Source: an uncultured Maribacter sp. (lineage in GTDB: Bacteria > Bacteroidota > Bacteroidia > Flavobacteriales > Flavobacteriaceae). Taken from it: a DNA stretch of 64,000 bases. Positions within the stretch are counted from its first letter, which is position 1. Each line of letters starts with the position of its first letter. Below are positions 17,031 to 26,318 of the stretch, piece after piece. Position numbers and translations under genes: made by a program. The notes beneath the pieces were generated by a model. The model searched no databases and was not told where the DNA came from. It worked only from the letters and a program-made list of their open reading frames with translations. The stretch covers positions 1 through 64,000 of the forward strand of contig CANMKG010000007.1 in NCBI GenBank assembly GCA_947498505.1, read 5' to 3'.

Positions 17031-17780
17031 TTACTTTTTTAAAGTTTTAAAATAAGGCACATAAAGTTTTAGCTCTGACTTAATCATAGCTGCAACACCA
17101 TCTCCTGTTATGGTAGCTCCAGCAATAGCATCTACCTCGTTATCTTTTTTATCGTTGTTTAATGGATCACCATTACTTTTAGAAATATTTATTCCAACAA
17201 ACTTTCCAGAAGCATTTAAAAGGTGCTCATCTTTAAAATCGTCCATAAAAAAACGTTCCTTAATATTAGCTCCAAGTCCAGCTGTTTCTCCTTTATGATC
17301 AAAGTAAGCTCCTTGCACCACCATATTTTCATCCATTGCAACATAAGCCCAAACAGCGTCCCAAAGACCTTTACCACGAATTGGAGCTATATAAAATGTT
17401 TTGCCTTCTTTAGTTCCTATAAACAAAGGTAAACGTCTTTCCTTACCCTCTTTCGCATTAGTTTGTTCCTTTTTAATATCAATTAAGTAGGCGTTATCAT
17501 CCTCTTTAACCTCAACATCATTAGTAATAACCAACTGCTTTGTTATAAATTTAGAAAACTCTTCTCCTACCTTATTATCAGCAACAAAAGTAACACTACC
17601 CTCGTCATTTTCGTTAACGCCCATAGCGTATAAAATATTCTGTTGCTTTTCTATACGTTTGTTTTCATCAATATTAGGCCTTAACGATGCGGACACAAAC
17701 GCCAATAAAGTACCAACCACTATTACCATTCCTATGGCAAACAATAGTGTATATAAATTTGAATCTGTTTTGTTACTCAT
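17031..17780 (-). CDS. nqrC: Na+-translocating NADH:quinone reductase subunit C
   Basis: 249 residues. One N-terminal membrane helix (residues ~10-32) and a periplasmic FMN domain. The flavinylation motif is D217-A-I-A-G-A-T223, with FMN expected on T223 by phosphoester bond, attached by ApbE (gene at 12865-13881). The LWDAVWAYVAM and HKGETAGLGA blocks are typical of the family. It starts 2 nt after nqrB ends. Confidence 0.97.
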   Translation of the reverse strand: MSNKTDSNLYTLLFAIGMVIVVGTLLAFVSASLRPNIDENKRIEKQQNILYAMGVNENDEGSVTFVADNKVGEEFSKFITKQLVITNDVEVKEDDNAYLIDIKKEQTNAKEGKERRLPLFIGTKEGKTFYIAPIRGKGLWDAVWAYVAMDENMVVQGAYFDHKGETAGLGANIKERFFMDDFKDEHLLNASGKFVGINISKSNGDPLNNDKKDNEVDAIAGATITGDGVAAMIKSELKLYVPYFKTLKK

Positions 17781-17782
17781 TA

Positions 17783-18991
17783 CTAAGCTGTTTTAACTTT
17801 TGCTCGTTTTAATCTTTTCTTTACGTTTGCTTGAACCACATAATGATCTATGGTTGGAGCAAATACGTTCATTAACAAAATTGCCAACATTACTCCTTCT
17901 GGGTAAGCAGGGTTAAATACACGTATCATAATAGATATAAACCCTATTAAAAAGCCGTATATCCACTTTCCTTTATTGGTTTGGGAAGCAGTTACTGGAT
18001 CCGTAGCCATAAAAACAGTACCGAAGGCAAAGCCACCGATAAGCAAATGGTGCCAGAAAGGTAAACTCATAAGTCCGTAAAACTTACTACTTTCTGTAAT
18101 CACATCTGCGTCTACAACCCAATTAAATATTAATCCCATTACTAACGCTCCAAGAACACTAGATAACATTATTCTCCAACTGCCAATTTTAGTAAAAACT
18201 AGAAATAAACCTCCAAGCAAAATTAACAATGCCGAGGTTTCACCAACCGAGCCAGGAATTATACCATAAAACATATCCATAACATCATACCCTAAAACTC
18301 CTTTATTTTGTGCTAAACCACCCAATATAGTTTCACCAGATATCGCATCAGGTGTACCAGCACGTTCTACAGCACCGTGAACCCATACTTTATCACCCGA
18401 CATCCATGTTGGATACGCAAAAAACAAAAATGCTCTAATGGTTAAAGCCGGATTTAAAATATTCATTCCAGTTCCTCCAAAAACTTCTTTCCCAATTACA
18501 ACACCAAAAGATACCGCAACTGCAAGCATCCATAATGGAATATCAACTGGAACAATTAGTGGTACTAACATACCAGTAACTAAATACCCTTCTTCTACTT
18601 CGTGCCCTTTTATTACAGCAAAAATGAACTCGATTAATAAACCAACTCCGTACGACACAACAACTAATGGTAAAACTTTCCATAGACCAACAACTAAATT
18701 GTCCATAGTCCAAAATGTTTCTCCCAAAAATCCTACAGATTTTGCTATTTCTCCTAACGCTAAATTATGTTGATAACCAGCATTAAACATTCCAAAAATT
18801 AAACAAGGTACCATTGCCATGATAACCGTGTTCATTGTTCTTTTTAGGTCATCAGCTCCACGAATATGAGAACCAGAATGTGTTGTTTCATTAGGAGCAT
18901 ATAAAAAAGTATGGATAGCATTAAAGGCTGGCGCCATTTTTTTACCCTGATACTTTACTTTTAGGTCGTGTAATTTATTTTTTAAACCCAT
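17783..18991 (-). CDS. nqrB: Na+-translocating NADH:quinone reductase subunit B
   Basis: 402 residues. Large membrane subunit (about ten helices) carrying covalent FMN and riboflavin and forming the Na+ pathway. Recognised by GKEVFGGTGMNILNPALTIRAF and the C-terminal ATDPVTASQT region. The expected flavinylation site is T221, but the motif reads D215-A-I-S-G-E220-T221, with Glu where the usual motif and the NqrC copy here (DAIAGAT) have Ala. Thr itself is kept, so flavinylation is probably retained. It starts 4 nt after nqrA ends. Confidence 0.97.
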   Translation of the reverse strand: MGLKNKLHDLKVKYQGKKMAPAFNAIHTFLYAPNETTHSGSHIRGADDLKRTMNTVIMAMVPCLIFGMFNAGYQHNLALGEIAKSVGFLGETFWTMDNLVVGLWKVLPLVVVSYGVGLLIEFIFAVIKGHEVEEGYLVTGMLVPLIVPVDIPLWMLAVAVSFGVVIGKEVFGGTGMNILNPALTIRAFLFFAYPTWMSGDKVWVHGAVERAGTPDAISGETILGGLAQNKGVLGYDVMDMFYGIIPGSVGETSALLILLGGLFLVFTKIGSWRIMLSSVLGALVMGLIFNWVVDADVITESSKFYGLMSLPFWHHLLIGGFAFGTVFMATDPVTASQTNKGKWIYGFLIGFISIMIRVFNPAYPEGVMLAILLMNVFAPTIDHYVVQANVKKRLKRAKVKTA

Positions 18992-18995
18992 TTCT

Positions 18996-20348
18996 CTATC
19001 CTATTTCTTTATATAATAAGTCCAAACCTTCTCTTATAATCTCTTGATGAGGCTGCTTAGATATGCACACAAATTCAGTTAACGAGAAGTCCTCTGGAGC
19101 TACTTCATACAAACCTAATTGCTCCATTTCATCTAAATCTTTATACATACACGCTTTTAGCAACTGCATTGGATAAATATCTAACGGAAACACCTCTTCA
19201 TACTGCCCAGTTACCACAAATGCTCTATGCTCACCATTAGTATTAGTAGTTAAATCAAACTTTTTCTTCGGAGTAAGCCATGAAAAAGTCAATGCCTTCG
19301 TAGTAGATATTTTATTAAAAATTGGTTTATTCCATCCAAAAAGTTCATAATCATCACCTTCAGGTATTGCGGTAACAGTAACATTGTAATAACCAAGGTT
19401 ACCATCAGGAGTACTTTTGTTTCCTGTAAGCACATCTCCATTGATAACTCTAAAATTTTCTGAGTTTACACCGCTAGCGTATAAGAACGTAGAAATTTCA
19501 GCTCCAATTTTAGTAGTGTAATACTTAGGACTTTTCACAGAAGAACCAACCAAAGCTACCGTACGCTCAGGATTAAAAACACCTGTAAGTAATAAATCTC
19601 CTATTGTGATTAAATCTTGAGGAGCAACTGTCCAAACAACTTCTCCCTTATTAATTGGATCAATTTTATTTATTTGGGTTCCAACCAAACCTACTGGGTG
19701 AGGTCCCGACACTTTATGTATTTCAACACCATTTAAGCTAGCTAATGGAGAATTTCCTGATTTACCTACGGACACGTGTACTTTACCAGAGGTAAACTTA
19801 GATAATGCTGTTATAGCGGCTTGCAACTGAGTTTCTTTTCCTTTAAGAACATAATCTAAATCCGCTGCTAAAGGCGCACTGTTATATCCTGAAATAAAAA
19901 TTGCTTTTGGTGTCCCGCTTGGTTTTGCAATAACATCATAAGGTCTCTGTTTAATAAAAGGCCAACAACCGCCTTTTAATAAATAAGCCTTAAGATCTTC
20001 TGCAGAAGCTGATGCAACATCAACTTTTTCATGTGCAACACTCTCTTGTTCTTTACTTGCCTGAATTCTTAACTTAAGAACTCTTCTTCTGGCACCTCTT
20101 TCAACCTCAATTAGCTCTCCGCTCACAGGAGAAACGAACATTATGTCTTCCTGATTTTTATCAAAAAAAAGTGGTTCACCAGCCTTAACAACTCCGCCTT
20201 GTTTTACCAAAAGCTTAGGTGTTACCCCATGAAATTCACTTAAATTAATTGCGTAAACGTTACTTAAAACGGCTTTGGATGTAGTCTGTTCCGCAGCGCC
20301 GACGAGGTTAATATTTAAACCCTTTTTAATTCGAATGTCTTTTGACAT
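18996..20348 (-). CDS. nqrA: Na+-translocating NADH:quinone reductase subunit A
   Basis: 450 residues, usual length. Cytoplasm-facing subunit of Na+-NQR implicated in quinone binding; it has no membrane helices. Recognised by the start DIRIKKGLNINLVGAAEQ, by the GELIEVERGARRRVLKLRI barrel-sandwich segment, and by the KGGCWPFIKQRPYD and SGYNSAPLAADL blocks. First gene of nqrABCDEF, with a -7 box 30 nt upstream. Confidence 0.97.
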   Translation of the reverse strand: MSKDIRIKKGLNINLVGAAEQTTSKAVLSNVYAINLSEFHGVTPKLLVKQGGVVKAGEPLFFDKNQEDIMFVSPVSGELIEVERGARRRVLKLRIQASKEQESVAHEKVDVASASAEDLKAYLLKGGCWPFIKQRPYDVIAKPSGTPKAIFISGYNSAPLAADLDYVLKGKETQLQAAITALSKFTSGKVHVSVGKSGNSPLASLNGVEIHKVSGPHPVGLVGTQINKIDPINKGEVVWTVAPQDLITIGDLLLTGVFNPERTVALVGSSVKSPKYYTTKIGAEISTFLYASGVNSENFRVINGDVLTGNKSTPDGNLGYYNVTVTAIPEGDDYELFGWNKPIFNKISTTKALTFSWLTPKKKFDLTTNTNGEHRAFVVTGQYEEVFPLDIYPMQLLKACMYKDLDEMEQLGLYEVAPEDFSLTEFVCISKQPHQEIIREGLDLLYKEIG

Positions 20349-20377
20349 ATTGGTGTAGACCTTAGTTAAATTTTTTG

Positions 20378-20385
20378 CAAATTTA
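20378..20385 (-). promoter_or_regulatory. -7 box for the nqr operon
   Basis: Minus-strand TAAATTTG (CAAATTTA on the plus strand) fits TAnnTTTG and lies 30 nt before the nqrA start. No clear -33 TTG. Confidence 0.45.
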
Positions 20386-20494
20386 GTATTTAAAAAAAAG
20401 TATTCATAATTATTCTTCTATAAATTTAAACCTTACAACGAGCTTAATTTTTTAGGCAAGCTTTTTGATTATCTTTACCACAAAAAAGCCCATA

Positions 20495-21739
20495 ATGCCT
20501 ATAAATATCAAGTACGTTTTATTTCTTTTGGTTGCGCAAATATCCTTAGGACAGGTACAAAAAGAAGTAAATCCGCCAGAAAATATTAAGACCATTATTT
20601 TTAGAGGCCCTTCTGAGGACCAATTTCCTATCGTAAAAATAGGCGAACCTATATATTTAGAATTTGATGATCTTTTAGCAGAAGAACAGGATTATTACTA
20701 TAAAATTATTCATTGTAATTATGATTGGACAACATCATCACTACTTAAGTCCCAGTATTTAAGCGGAATGGACAATCAGCGTATAATTGATTACGAAAAC
20801 AGTTACTCAACACTTCAACCATATTCTAATTATAAACTAACAATACCTAACACTAACGTGCGACTTAAAGTTAGCGGCAACTATTTAATTGAAATTTACA
20901 ACAGCTACAATGAGCTACAATTTTCCAGAAGATTTGTTGTTTATACCGATTTAGTGAAAGTAGGAGGTACAGTAAAACGTTCCAGAAATTTTGATTTTAT
21001 TGAGACCAAACAAGTGGTTCAGTTTAAAATTAATAGTGCAAACGCACAATTAGTTAACCCTAAAAAGGAAGTTAAGGTAGCCATTTTACAAAATCATATT
21101 TGGGAAACAGCTATTACTAATATTAAACCACAATTTACTTTAGGAACAGAATTGATTTATAAATATGACCAAGAAACCAGTTTTTTTGCTGGAAATGAAT
21201 TTTTAAATTTTGACACGAAGGATTTAAGAGCGCCAACAGCGGCTGTTGCAAAAATTACTCTTGACGATATTTATAATCACCACTTGTTTTCTGATATTTT
21301 TAGGTTTGATAGACCGTACACCTATTTTCCCGATATAAATGGCGATTTTGTTGTACGCACTTTACAGGGAAGTGACAATTCTAGAGAGGCCGAGTACTCT
21401 AATGTTAAATTTAGCTTGCCTTACGCTAACGAAATAGGCTTAGATGATGTTTATATCATTGGAAAGTTTAATAATTATGCATTAACAGACGAGAACAAAT
21501 TAGTTTATAACGAAGATAATGCTATGATGGAGGCTTCTATTATAATGAAACAAGGTTTTTACAACTACAAATATGTGGTTAAAAGGGAAGACCAAAGTAT
21601 AGAACCACATACAGTAAGTGGTAATTTTCATTTTACAGAAAACAACTATACAATTTTAGTATATTACAGAAATTTTGGAGACATCTACGATAGCATTATA
21701 GGTATTGGCTCCGCAAATTCAAGAAATATTTCTAACTAA
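20495..21739 (+). CDS. T9SS translocon plug protein (DUF5103)
   Basis: 414 residues from the ATG at 20495. The signal peptide MPINIKYVLFLLVAQISLGQ fits this start; the in-frame start 30 nt upstream would put the charged stretch TTKKP in front of it and lies at a possible -7 box (TATCTTTA, 20470-20477). The body is the DUF5103 pattern: NIKTIIFRGPSEDQFPIVKIG, YYYKIIHCNYDWT, SQYLSGMDNQRIIDYENSY and VRTLQGSD. In Flavobacterium johnsoniae this family was found as the Plug that closes the SprA outer-membrane channel of the type IX secretion system. It is divergent from nqrA and followed by a DUF3667 gene. Confidence 0.88.
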   Translation: MPINIKYVLFLLVAQISLGQVQKEVNPPENIKTIIFRGPSEDQFPIVKIGEPIYLEFDDLLAEEQDYYYKIIHCNYDWTTSSLLKSQYLSGMDNQRIIDYENSYSTLQPYSNYKLTIPNTNVRLKVSGNYLIEIYNSYNELQFSRRFVVYTDLVKVGGTVKRSRNFDFIETKQVVQFKINSANAQLVNPKKEVKVAILQNHIWETAITNIKPQFTLGTELIYKYDQETSFFAGNEFLNFDTKDLRAPTAAVAKITLDDIYNHHLFSDIFRFDRPYTYFPDINGDFVVRTLQGSDNSREAEYSNVKFSLPYANEIGLDDVYIIGKFNNYALTDENKLVYNEDNAMMEASIIMKQGFYNYKYVVKREDQSIEPHTVSGNFHFTENNYTILVYYRNFGDIYDSIIGIGSANSRNISN

Positions 21740-21745
21740 ACCTGT

Positions 21746-22846
21746 ATGAGCAATAAACCAACCTTAAGAAACAAGGGGAGGTATAACCTAAATTATAGAG
21801 GAACGAAGTGTGCAAATTGTAATCATCCACTTGACTTAAGCGACAAATACTGTCCAAATTGTGCTCAAGCGAACAGCACCAAAAAACTCTCTATAAAAGA
21901 TTTTTTTGACGAGTTTTTTTCAAGTATGATTTCATATGACTCAAAGCTCTTAAAAACCCTTGTAGCATTACTTTGGCGCCCAGGAAAAATCACAAAAGAC
22001 TACATTAACGGAAAAAGAGCCTCGTACACTAATCCGTTTAGATTTTTATTAAGCCTTGCAATTATCTATTTCCTAATAATAAACTCCACCAACAACTTTT
22101 CCGAAATAGACAAATTTGTAGCAAAAAACACCAAAGAATCTGTTATAAAAAGTGGTCTAAGTTATAGTGACGCAGATGAAGTGCCTAAAAAAACTATCTC
22201 CAATGCATTACTCGAGATTGAAAACGCGTCAAAGTATCAAGACTCAGTAATTTTACAAAACCCTAAAAAACACTTATCCACTCTCGAAAACAAACCGTTT
22301 CTATCAAGATTTGTTGAAAAAGTTAGTTTTTTCAATACCCTAACATCCAAAGATAAATTTACATCTAGAGAAAAACTTTTCTCCAAACTAGCCTTACCAA
22401 ATACTTATGAAAACAGAAAGGCATACAACGTATCTCAAAGCTTTTTAAAAACAAAAAACAATCCAGGAGGTTTCGTAAGCGCATTAATTTCAAAACTTCC
22501 ATTTGCCACTTTTTTCTTTTTACCTGTCTTTGCAATCTTCATTTGGTTGGTCTACATCAGAAAAAAACACACTTATACCGATCATATTATATTTAGTTTT
22601 CACAATCAATCTTTGTTCTTTATCTTGCTCATAATTAGTTTTTTAGTAGACTCCATTTTTAACATAAGCAGTAATGGGATTTTTGTTTTAATCTTCTCAA
22701 TTTATCTGTTTTTATCAATGCGAAGATTCTATCAACAAGGTAGCGTTAAGACTATGATAAAGTTTGTTTTTCTTAACACTATTTTTTTTATTTTAGCAAT
22801 CTCAGCAGTTGGCATAGTATTAACGGGGAGTCTTTTTACATATTAG
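21746..22846 (+). CDS. DUF3667 zinc-ribbon membrane protein
   Basis: 366 residues. The N-terminal zinc ribbon has two CxxC pairs: CANC (residues ~19-22) and CPNC (~34-37). Next is the family signature SIKDFFDEFFSSMISYDSKLLKTLVALLWRPGKITKDYINGKRASY, a helix at ~100-115, a variable polar region, and three to four membrane helices in the last 120 residues. Function of the family is not known; it is widespread in Bacteroidota. It starts 6 nt after the plug gene and ends 6 nt before apaG, so it is co-transcribed with both. Confidence 0.8.
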   Translation: MSNKPTLRNKGRYNLNYRGTKCANCNHPLDLSDKYCPNCAQANSTKKLSIKDFFDEFFSSMISYDSKLLKTLVALLWRPGKITKDYINGKRASYTNPFRFLLSLAIIYFLIINSTNNFSEIDKFVAKNTKESVIKSGLSYSDADEVPKKTISNALLEIENASKYQDSVILQNPKKHLSTLENKPFLSRFVEKVSFFNTLTSKDKFTSREKLFSKLALPNTYENRKAYNVSQSFLKTKNNPGGFVSALISKLPFATFFFLPVFAIFIWLVYIRKKHTYTDHIIFSFHNQSLFFILLIISFLVDSIFNISSNGIFVLIFSIYLFLSMRRFYQQGSVKTMIKFVFLNTIFFILAISAVGIVLTGSLFTY

Positions 22847-22852
22847 AAAAGA

Positions 22853-23245
22853 ATGAGAATGATAACGCAGGTAACGAAGGGAATTAAAATATCAGTAAAA
22901 ACCAGTTTTGAAGGTACTTTCTTTAAAAACTACAAAATGCATTTTGCATTTGGTTACACTATTTCAATTGAAAACCAAAGCTCAAGCTCAGTACAATTAA
23001 CATCACGTCACTGGCAAATATATGATGCCTTAAATGAATTAGAAGTTCTTAATGGTGAAGGTGTTATAGGTAAAAAACCAGTTATCAAACCTGGCGAATC
23101 TCACACATATAGTTCAGGTTGTTTACTTGTTTCTCCAATTGGAGCAATGAAAGGTCATTATAACATGGTCAATTTTAGTACTGGAGAAAAATTCAGAGTT
23201 TACATTCCTACGTTTAAATTCAGCGCCCCTTTCTCCTTAAATTAG
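22853..23245 (+). CDS. apaG: ApaG-domain protein
   Basis: 130 residues, single fibronectin-III-like ApaG domain. Signature: the ISVKTSFEG start, FAFGYTISIENQSSSSVQLTSRHWQIYDA, GEGVIGKKPVIKPGESHTYSSGC and GAMKGHYNM. The family is named for cobalt resistance and magnesium efflux phenotypes in enterobacteria; its molecular role is not settled. Two ATGs are close (22853 and 22859); the second gives MITQVTKG, also a plausible start. Six nt after the DUF3667 gene. Confidence 0.93.
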   Translation: MRMITQVTKGIKISVKTSFEGTFFKNYKMHFAFGYTISIENQSSSSVQLTSRHWQIYDALNELEVLNGEGVIGKKPVIKPGESHTYSSGCLLVSPIGAMKGHYNMVNFSTGEKFRVYIPTFKFSAPFSLN

Positions 23246-23293
23246 TGCTTTTCAATTACTTATAACAGTTATATATTAGAGTCTGGTTTTTAC

Positions 23294-23301
23294 TACCTTT
23301 G
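23294..23301 (+). promoter_or_regulatory. -7 box for pruA
   Basis: TACCTTTG, an exact TAnnTTTG match, 30 nt before the pruA ATG. No clear -33 TTG. Confidence 0.5.
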
Positions 23302-23330
23302 AGCTGACTTTAATTAAAATAACTGATATT

Positions 23331-24959
23331 ATGAGTAATGGTTTTTTCCAAATACCAGCGGCTGTTAATGAGCCAATAAAAAGCTATGCTCCTGGCACTA
23401 CAGAGCGCGAAGCTGTTTTAAAACAATATAAAGAATACTACAACGGTAAAGTTGATGTACCAATGTACATTGGTAGTGAAGAGATTAAAACAGGAAATAC
23501 AAAACCCTTGTCTCCTCCACATGACCATAAACATATTATTGGCAATTACCACATTGCCGAAAAAAAACACGTTGAAAAAGCCATTTCAAATGCACTAGAA
23601 TCGAGAAATGCATGGGCTAACTTACCTTGGGAACAACGGGCTGCAATTTTTTTAAAAGCCGCAGATCTTATTGCCGGACCATACAGAGCTAAAATTAATG
23701 CAGCTACTATGATGGCACAATCTAAAACAATACATCAGGCAGAAATTGATGCTGCATGTGAATTTATCGATTTTTTAAGATTCAATGCTGAATTTATGTC
23801 TCAAATTTATGAAGAGCAACCGGACTCTGCAGAAGGTATCTGGAATCGAATAGAATACCGCCCTTTAGAAGGTTTTGTTTATGCCATAACTCCCTTTAAC
23901 TTTACTGCTATTGCTGGAAATTTACCTGCAAGCGCTGCTTTAATGGGCAACGTAGTGATTTGGAAACCAAGTGATAGCCAAATTTTTTCAGCAAAAGTAA
24001 TTGTTGATATTTTCAAGGAAGCAGGTTTACCTGATGGAGTTATTAATGTAATATATGGAGACCCCGTAATGATTACCAACACGGTACTTTCTAGTCCTGA
24101 CTTTGCAGGACTACACTTTACAGGTTCTACTTACGTATTTAAAGAATTATGGAAACAAATAGGAAACAATATTCACACCTACAAAACTTATCCTAAAATC
24201 GTTGGTGAAACTGGAGGAAAAGATTTTATTATTGCGCATCCTTCTGCAAAATCAGCACAAGTAGCTACAGCAATAATTAGAGGAGCTTTTGAGTTTCAAG
24301 GTCAAAAATGTAGCGCCGCTTCCAGAGTATACTTACCGAAGTCTTCTTCTAAAGAAATTTTAGATTTAGTAAAAAATGACATTAATTCATTCAACAAACC
24401 CGGGTCTCCTGAGGACATGAGTAATTTTATTACGGCTGTTATCCACGAAGGATCTTTTGATAAACTTACAAAGTATATTGACCAAGCTAAAAAAGACAAT
24501 AATGTAGAAATATTTGCAGGAGGAAATTATGATAAATCCAAAGGTTATTTTATAGAACCAACCGTACTTATTACCACAGACCCTAAATACACCACAATGG
24601 AAACTGAGCTTTTTGGCCCTGTGGTTACCATATATATTTACGAAGATGAAAAATGGAGTGACACTTTAAAGTTAGTAGACAACACCTCTGAATACGCATT
24701 AACCGGTGCCGTAATTTCTACAGATCGCTATGCAATTGAAGAGGCAACAATTGCACTGCAAAATTCTGCTGGTAATTTTTACATTAACGACAAACCCACA
24801 GGTGCGGTTGTAGGTCAACAACCTTTTGGGGGAGCACGAGCTTCAGGAACTAACGACAAAGCTGGTTCGGCCCAAAACCTATTACGATGGGTTTCACCTA
24901 GATTAATAAAAGAAACCTTTGTTACACCTGAAAATTACAGGTATCCTTTCTTAGGATAA
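23331..24959 (+). CDS. pruA: L-glutamate gamma-semialdehyde dehydrogenase (P5C dehydrogenase)
   Basis: 542 residues, normal for the monofunctional eukaryote-like form. Oxidises glutamate-5-semialdehyde/pyrroline-5-carboxylate to glutamate with NAD+, the second step of proline catabolism. Aldehyde dehydrogenase residues are intact: the general base in GETGGKD (E293), nucleophile C327 in FQGQKCSAASR, TPFNFTAIAGNLPA for NAD binding, and ETELFGPVVT. There is no fused proline dehydrogenase domain and no putA-like neighbour. It ends just before the hairpin at 24983-25023. Confidence 0.96.
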   Translation: MSNGFFQIPAAVNEPIKSYAPGTTEREAVLKQYKEYYNGKVDVPMYIGSEEIKTGNTKPLSPPHDHKHIIGNYHIAEKKHVEKAISNALESRNAWANLPWEQRAAIFLKAADLIAGPYRAKINAATMMAQSKTIHQAEIDAACEFIDFLRFNAEFMSQIYEEQPDSAEGIWNRIEYRPLEGFVYAITPFNFTAIAGNLPASAALMGNVVIWKPSDSQIFSAKVIVDIFKEAGLPDGVINVIYGDPVMITNTVLSSPDFAGLHFTGSTYVFKELWKQIGNNIHTYKTYPKIVGETGGKDFIIAHPSAKSAQVATAIIRGAFEFQGQKCSAASRVYLPKSSSKEILDLVKNDINSFNKPGSPEDMSNFITAVIHEGSFDKLTKYIDQAKKDNNVEIFAGGNYDKSKGYFIEPTVLITTDPKYTTMETELFGPVVTIYIYEDEKWSDTLKLVDNTSEYALTGAVISTDRYAIEEATIALQNSAGNFYINDKPTGAVVGQQPFGGARASGTNDKAGSAQNLLRWVSPRLIKETFVTPENYRYPFLG

Positions 24960-24971
24960 AAACTTACACAA

Positions 24972-25000
24972 TTGAATTTCAAGGAAAAGAGGTATATTTA
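24972..25000 (+). promoter_or_regulatory. Promoter for the serine hydrolase, inside a hairpin
   Basis: TTG at 24972-24974, an 18-nt spacer, then TATATTTA at 24993-25000. The -7 box overlaps the left arm and loop of the hairpin at 24983-25023, so a transcript started here would lack the left arm. Confidence 0.5.
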
Positions 25001-25023
25001 AGAGATAAACATACCTCTTTTCC
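24983..25023 (+). terminator. Perfect 13-bp hairpin between pruA and serine hydrolase
   Basis: GGAAAAGAGGTAT (24983-24995) pairs with ATACCTCTTTTCC (25011-25023) around a 15-nt loop; the next ATG is at 25025. It may terminate pruA, although no T-tract follows the stem, or mask the start codon region on read-through mRNA. Confidence 0.6.
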
Positions 25024-25024
25024 A

Positions 25025-26314
25025 ATGAAAAAAATTACCTCACTTCCAAGTATCGCCTTAATATTACTTGTTCTAACTAGCAATTTAACATATAGTCAAA
25101 CCACCGAGTTAGCTCCGTATTTAACCAAAACTTCCCCAGAAGAAGTTGGAATGGTTTCGGACTCGCTTAACCTAATAAAAGAACACATTCAATGGGCTAT
25201 TAATGGCGAATACATTGCTGGAGGTGTTGCACTTATTGCAAAGGATAATCAAATAGTTTACAATGAAGCTGTTGGTTTCAGTGATAGAAAAAAAACAAAA
25301 CCCCTTAAAGTTGATGACATTTTTAGAATGGCGTCAATGACTAAAACCATTACCACAATGGCGGTAATGCAACTTTACGAGGATGGAAAATTAAATGTAA
25401 CAGACCCAGTTTCTAAGTATATTCCGGAATTTACAAATTCGCAAGTCGTAGAAAAATTTGATTCTGAAACCAAAGAGTACACAGCAAAACCAGCTAAAAG
25501 TGAATTAACAATTCACCACCTGTTAACTCATACATCAGGAATACCGTACTATACAGGTCACCCTGTAGCTGGTCCCATATATGCCCCACATGGAATAGTT
25601 GAAAGCTGGACCAAAAACCCAGTTGTATTAAAAGAGAATATTGCAAAAATTGGCGGTGTTCCTTTAATACATGAGCCTGGAACAAAATACACATATGGGC
25701 TTAGTATAGATATACTTGGACGTATTGTGGAAGTAATCTCTGGAAAATCTTTGGACACCTATTTTATGGAAAACATTTTTACCCCTTTAGAAATGAAGGA
25801 CACTTATTTTTATCTTCCAGATAGTCATAAAAATAGACTTGTAGATTTATGGATTACTGAAGATTTAGACATTTCTGTTTTTCCAGATTGGGCAAGGGAA
25901 GATTTCCCTATAAACGGCGCTAAAACATATTTTAGTGGTGGTGGCGGATTAAGTTCAACCGCTATGGATTACTTAAAATTTGCAAATTCTATATTAAACA
26001 AAGGCTCCAGCGACAAACACAAACTTCTAAAAAAAGAAACAGTTGCCATGATGATGCAAAACCAGATAGACACCGTAACGGGTCCTAATGGAGCAAAGTT
26101 TGGTTACGGAGGCTCTGTTTACATAAAAGACAGTAATAACGGTATTAAGGCTGGTAGATTCGGATGGGGTGGTTTTTTTCAAACCATTTATTGGGTAGAC
26201 CCAGAAAGAAACATTGTTGCTATTTTACTTACCAACGCAAGAAACACTCCAAAATGGGGCGAATTATTTAATAGATTTGAAGAAATCGTTAACAACTCCG
26301 TTCTAGAAAACTAA
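25025..26314 (+). CDS. Secreted serine hydrolase of the beta-lactamase (class C/EstB) family
   Basis: 429 residues. The signal peptide ends at LTYSQ (residue ~25). The S-x-x-K motif is S104-M-T-K107 (RMASMTKTIT); the second motif Tyr is Y224 in KYTYGLSID, where the usual Y-x-N is Y-G-L; the third motif region reads FGWGG. Members act as esterases, D-Ala-D-Ala peptidases or beta-lactamase-like enzymes. The missing Asn and the HxG-like third motif point to an esterase or peptidase rather than a true beta-lactamase. Periplasmic or secreted. Own promoter at 24972-25000; convergent with rsmG, 4 nt apart. Confidence 0.85.
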   Translation: MKKITSLPSIALILLVLTSNLTYSQTTELAPYLTKTSPEEVGMVSDSLNLIKEHIQWAINGEYIAGGVALIAKDNQIVYNEAVGFSDRKKTKPLKVDDIFRMASMTKTITTMAVMQLYEDGKLNVTDPVSKYIPEFTNSQVVEKFDSETKEYTAKPAKSELTIHHLLTHTSGIPYYTGHPVAGPIYAPHGIVESWTKNPVVLKENIAKIGGVPLIHEPGTKYTYGLSIDILGRIVEVISGKSLDTYFMENIFTPLEMKDTYFYLPDSHKNRLVDLWITEDLDISVFPDWAREDFPINGAKTYFSGGGGLSSTAMDYLKFANSILNKGSSDKHKLLKKETVAMMMQNQIDTVTGPNGAKFGYGGSVYIKDSNNGIKAGRFGWGGFFQTIYWVDPERNIVAILLTNARNTPKWGELFNRFEEIVNNSVLEN

Positions 26315-26318
26315 CAAA

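Noticed and set aside
25025-26314. True class C beta-lactamase for the serine hydrolase
   Set aside because: The second motif lacks the Y-x-N asparagine and the third is not KTG, so an esterase or peptidase is more likely.
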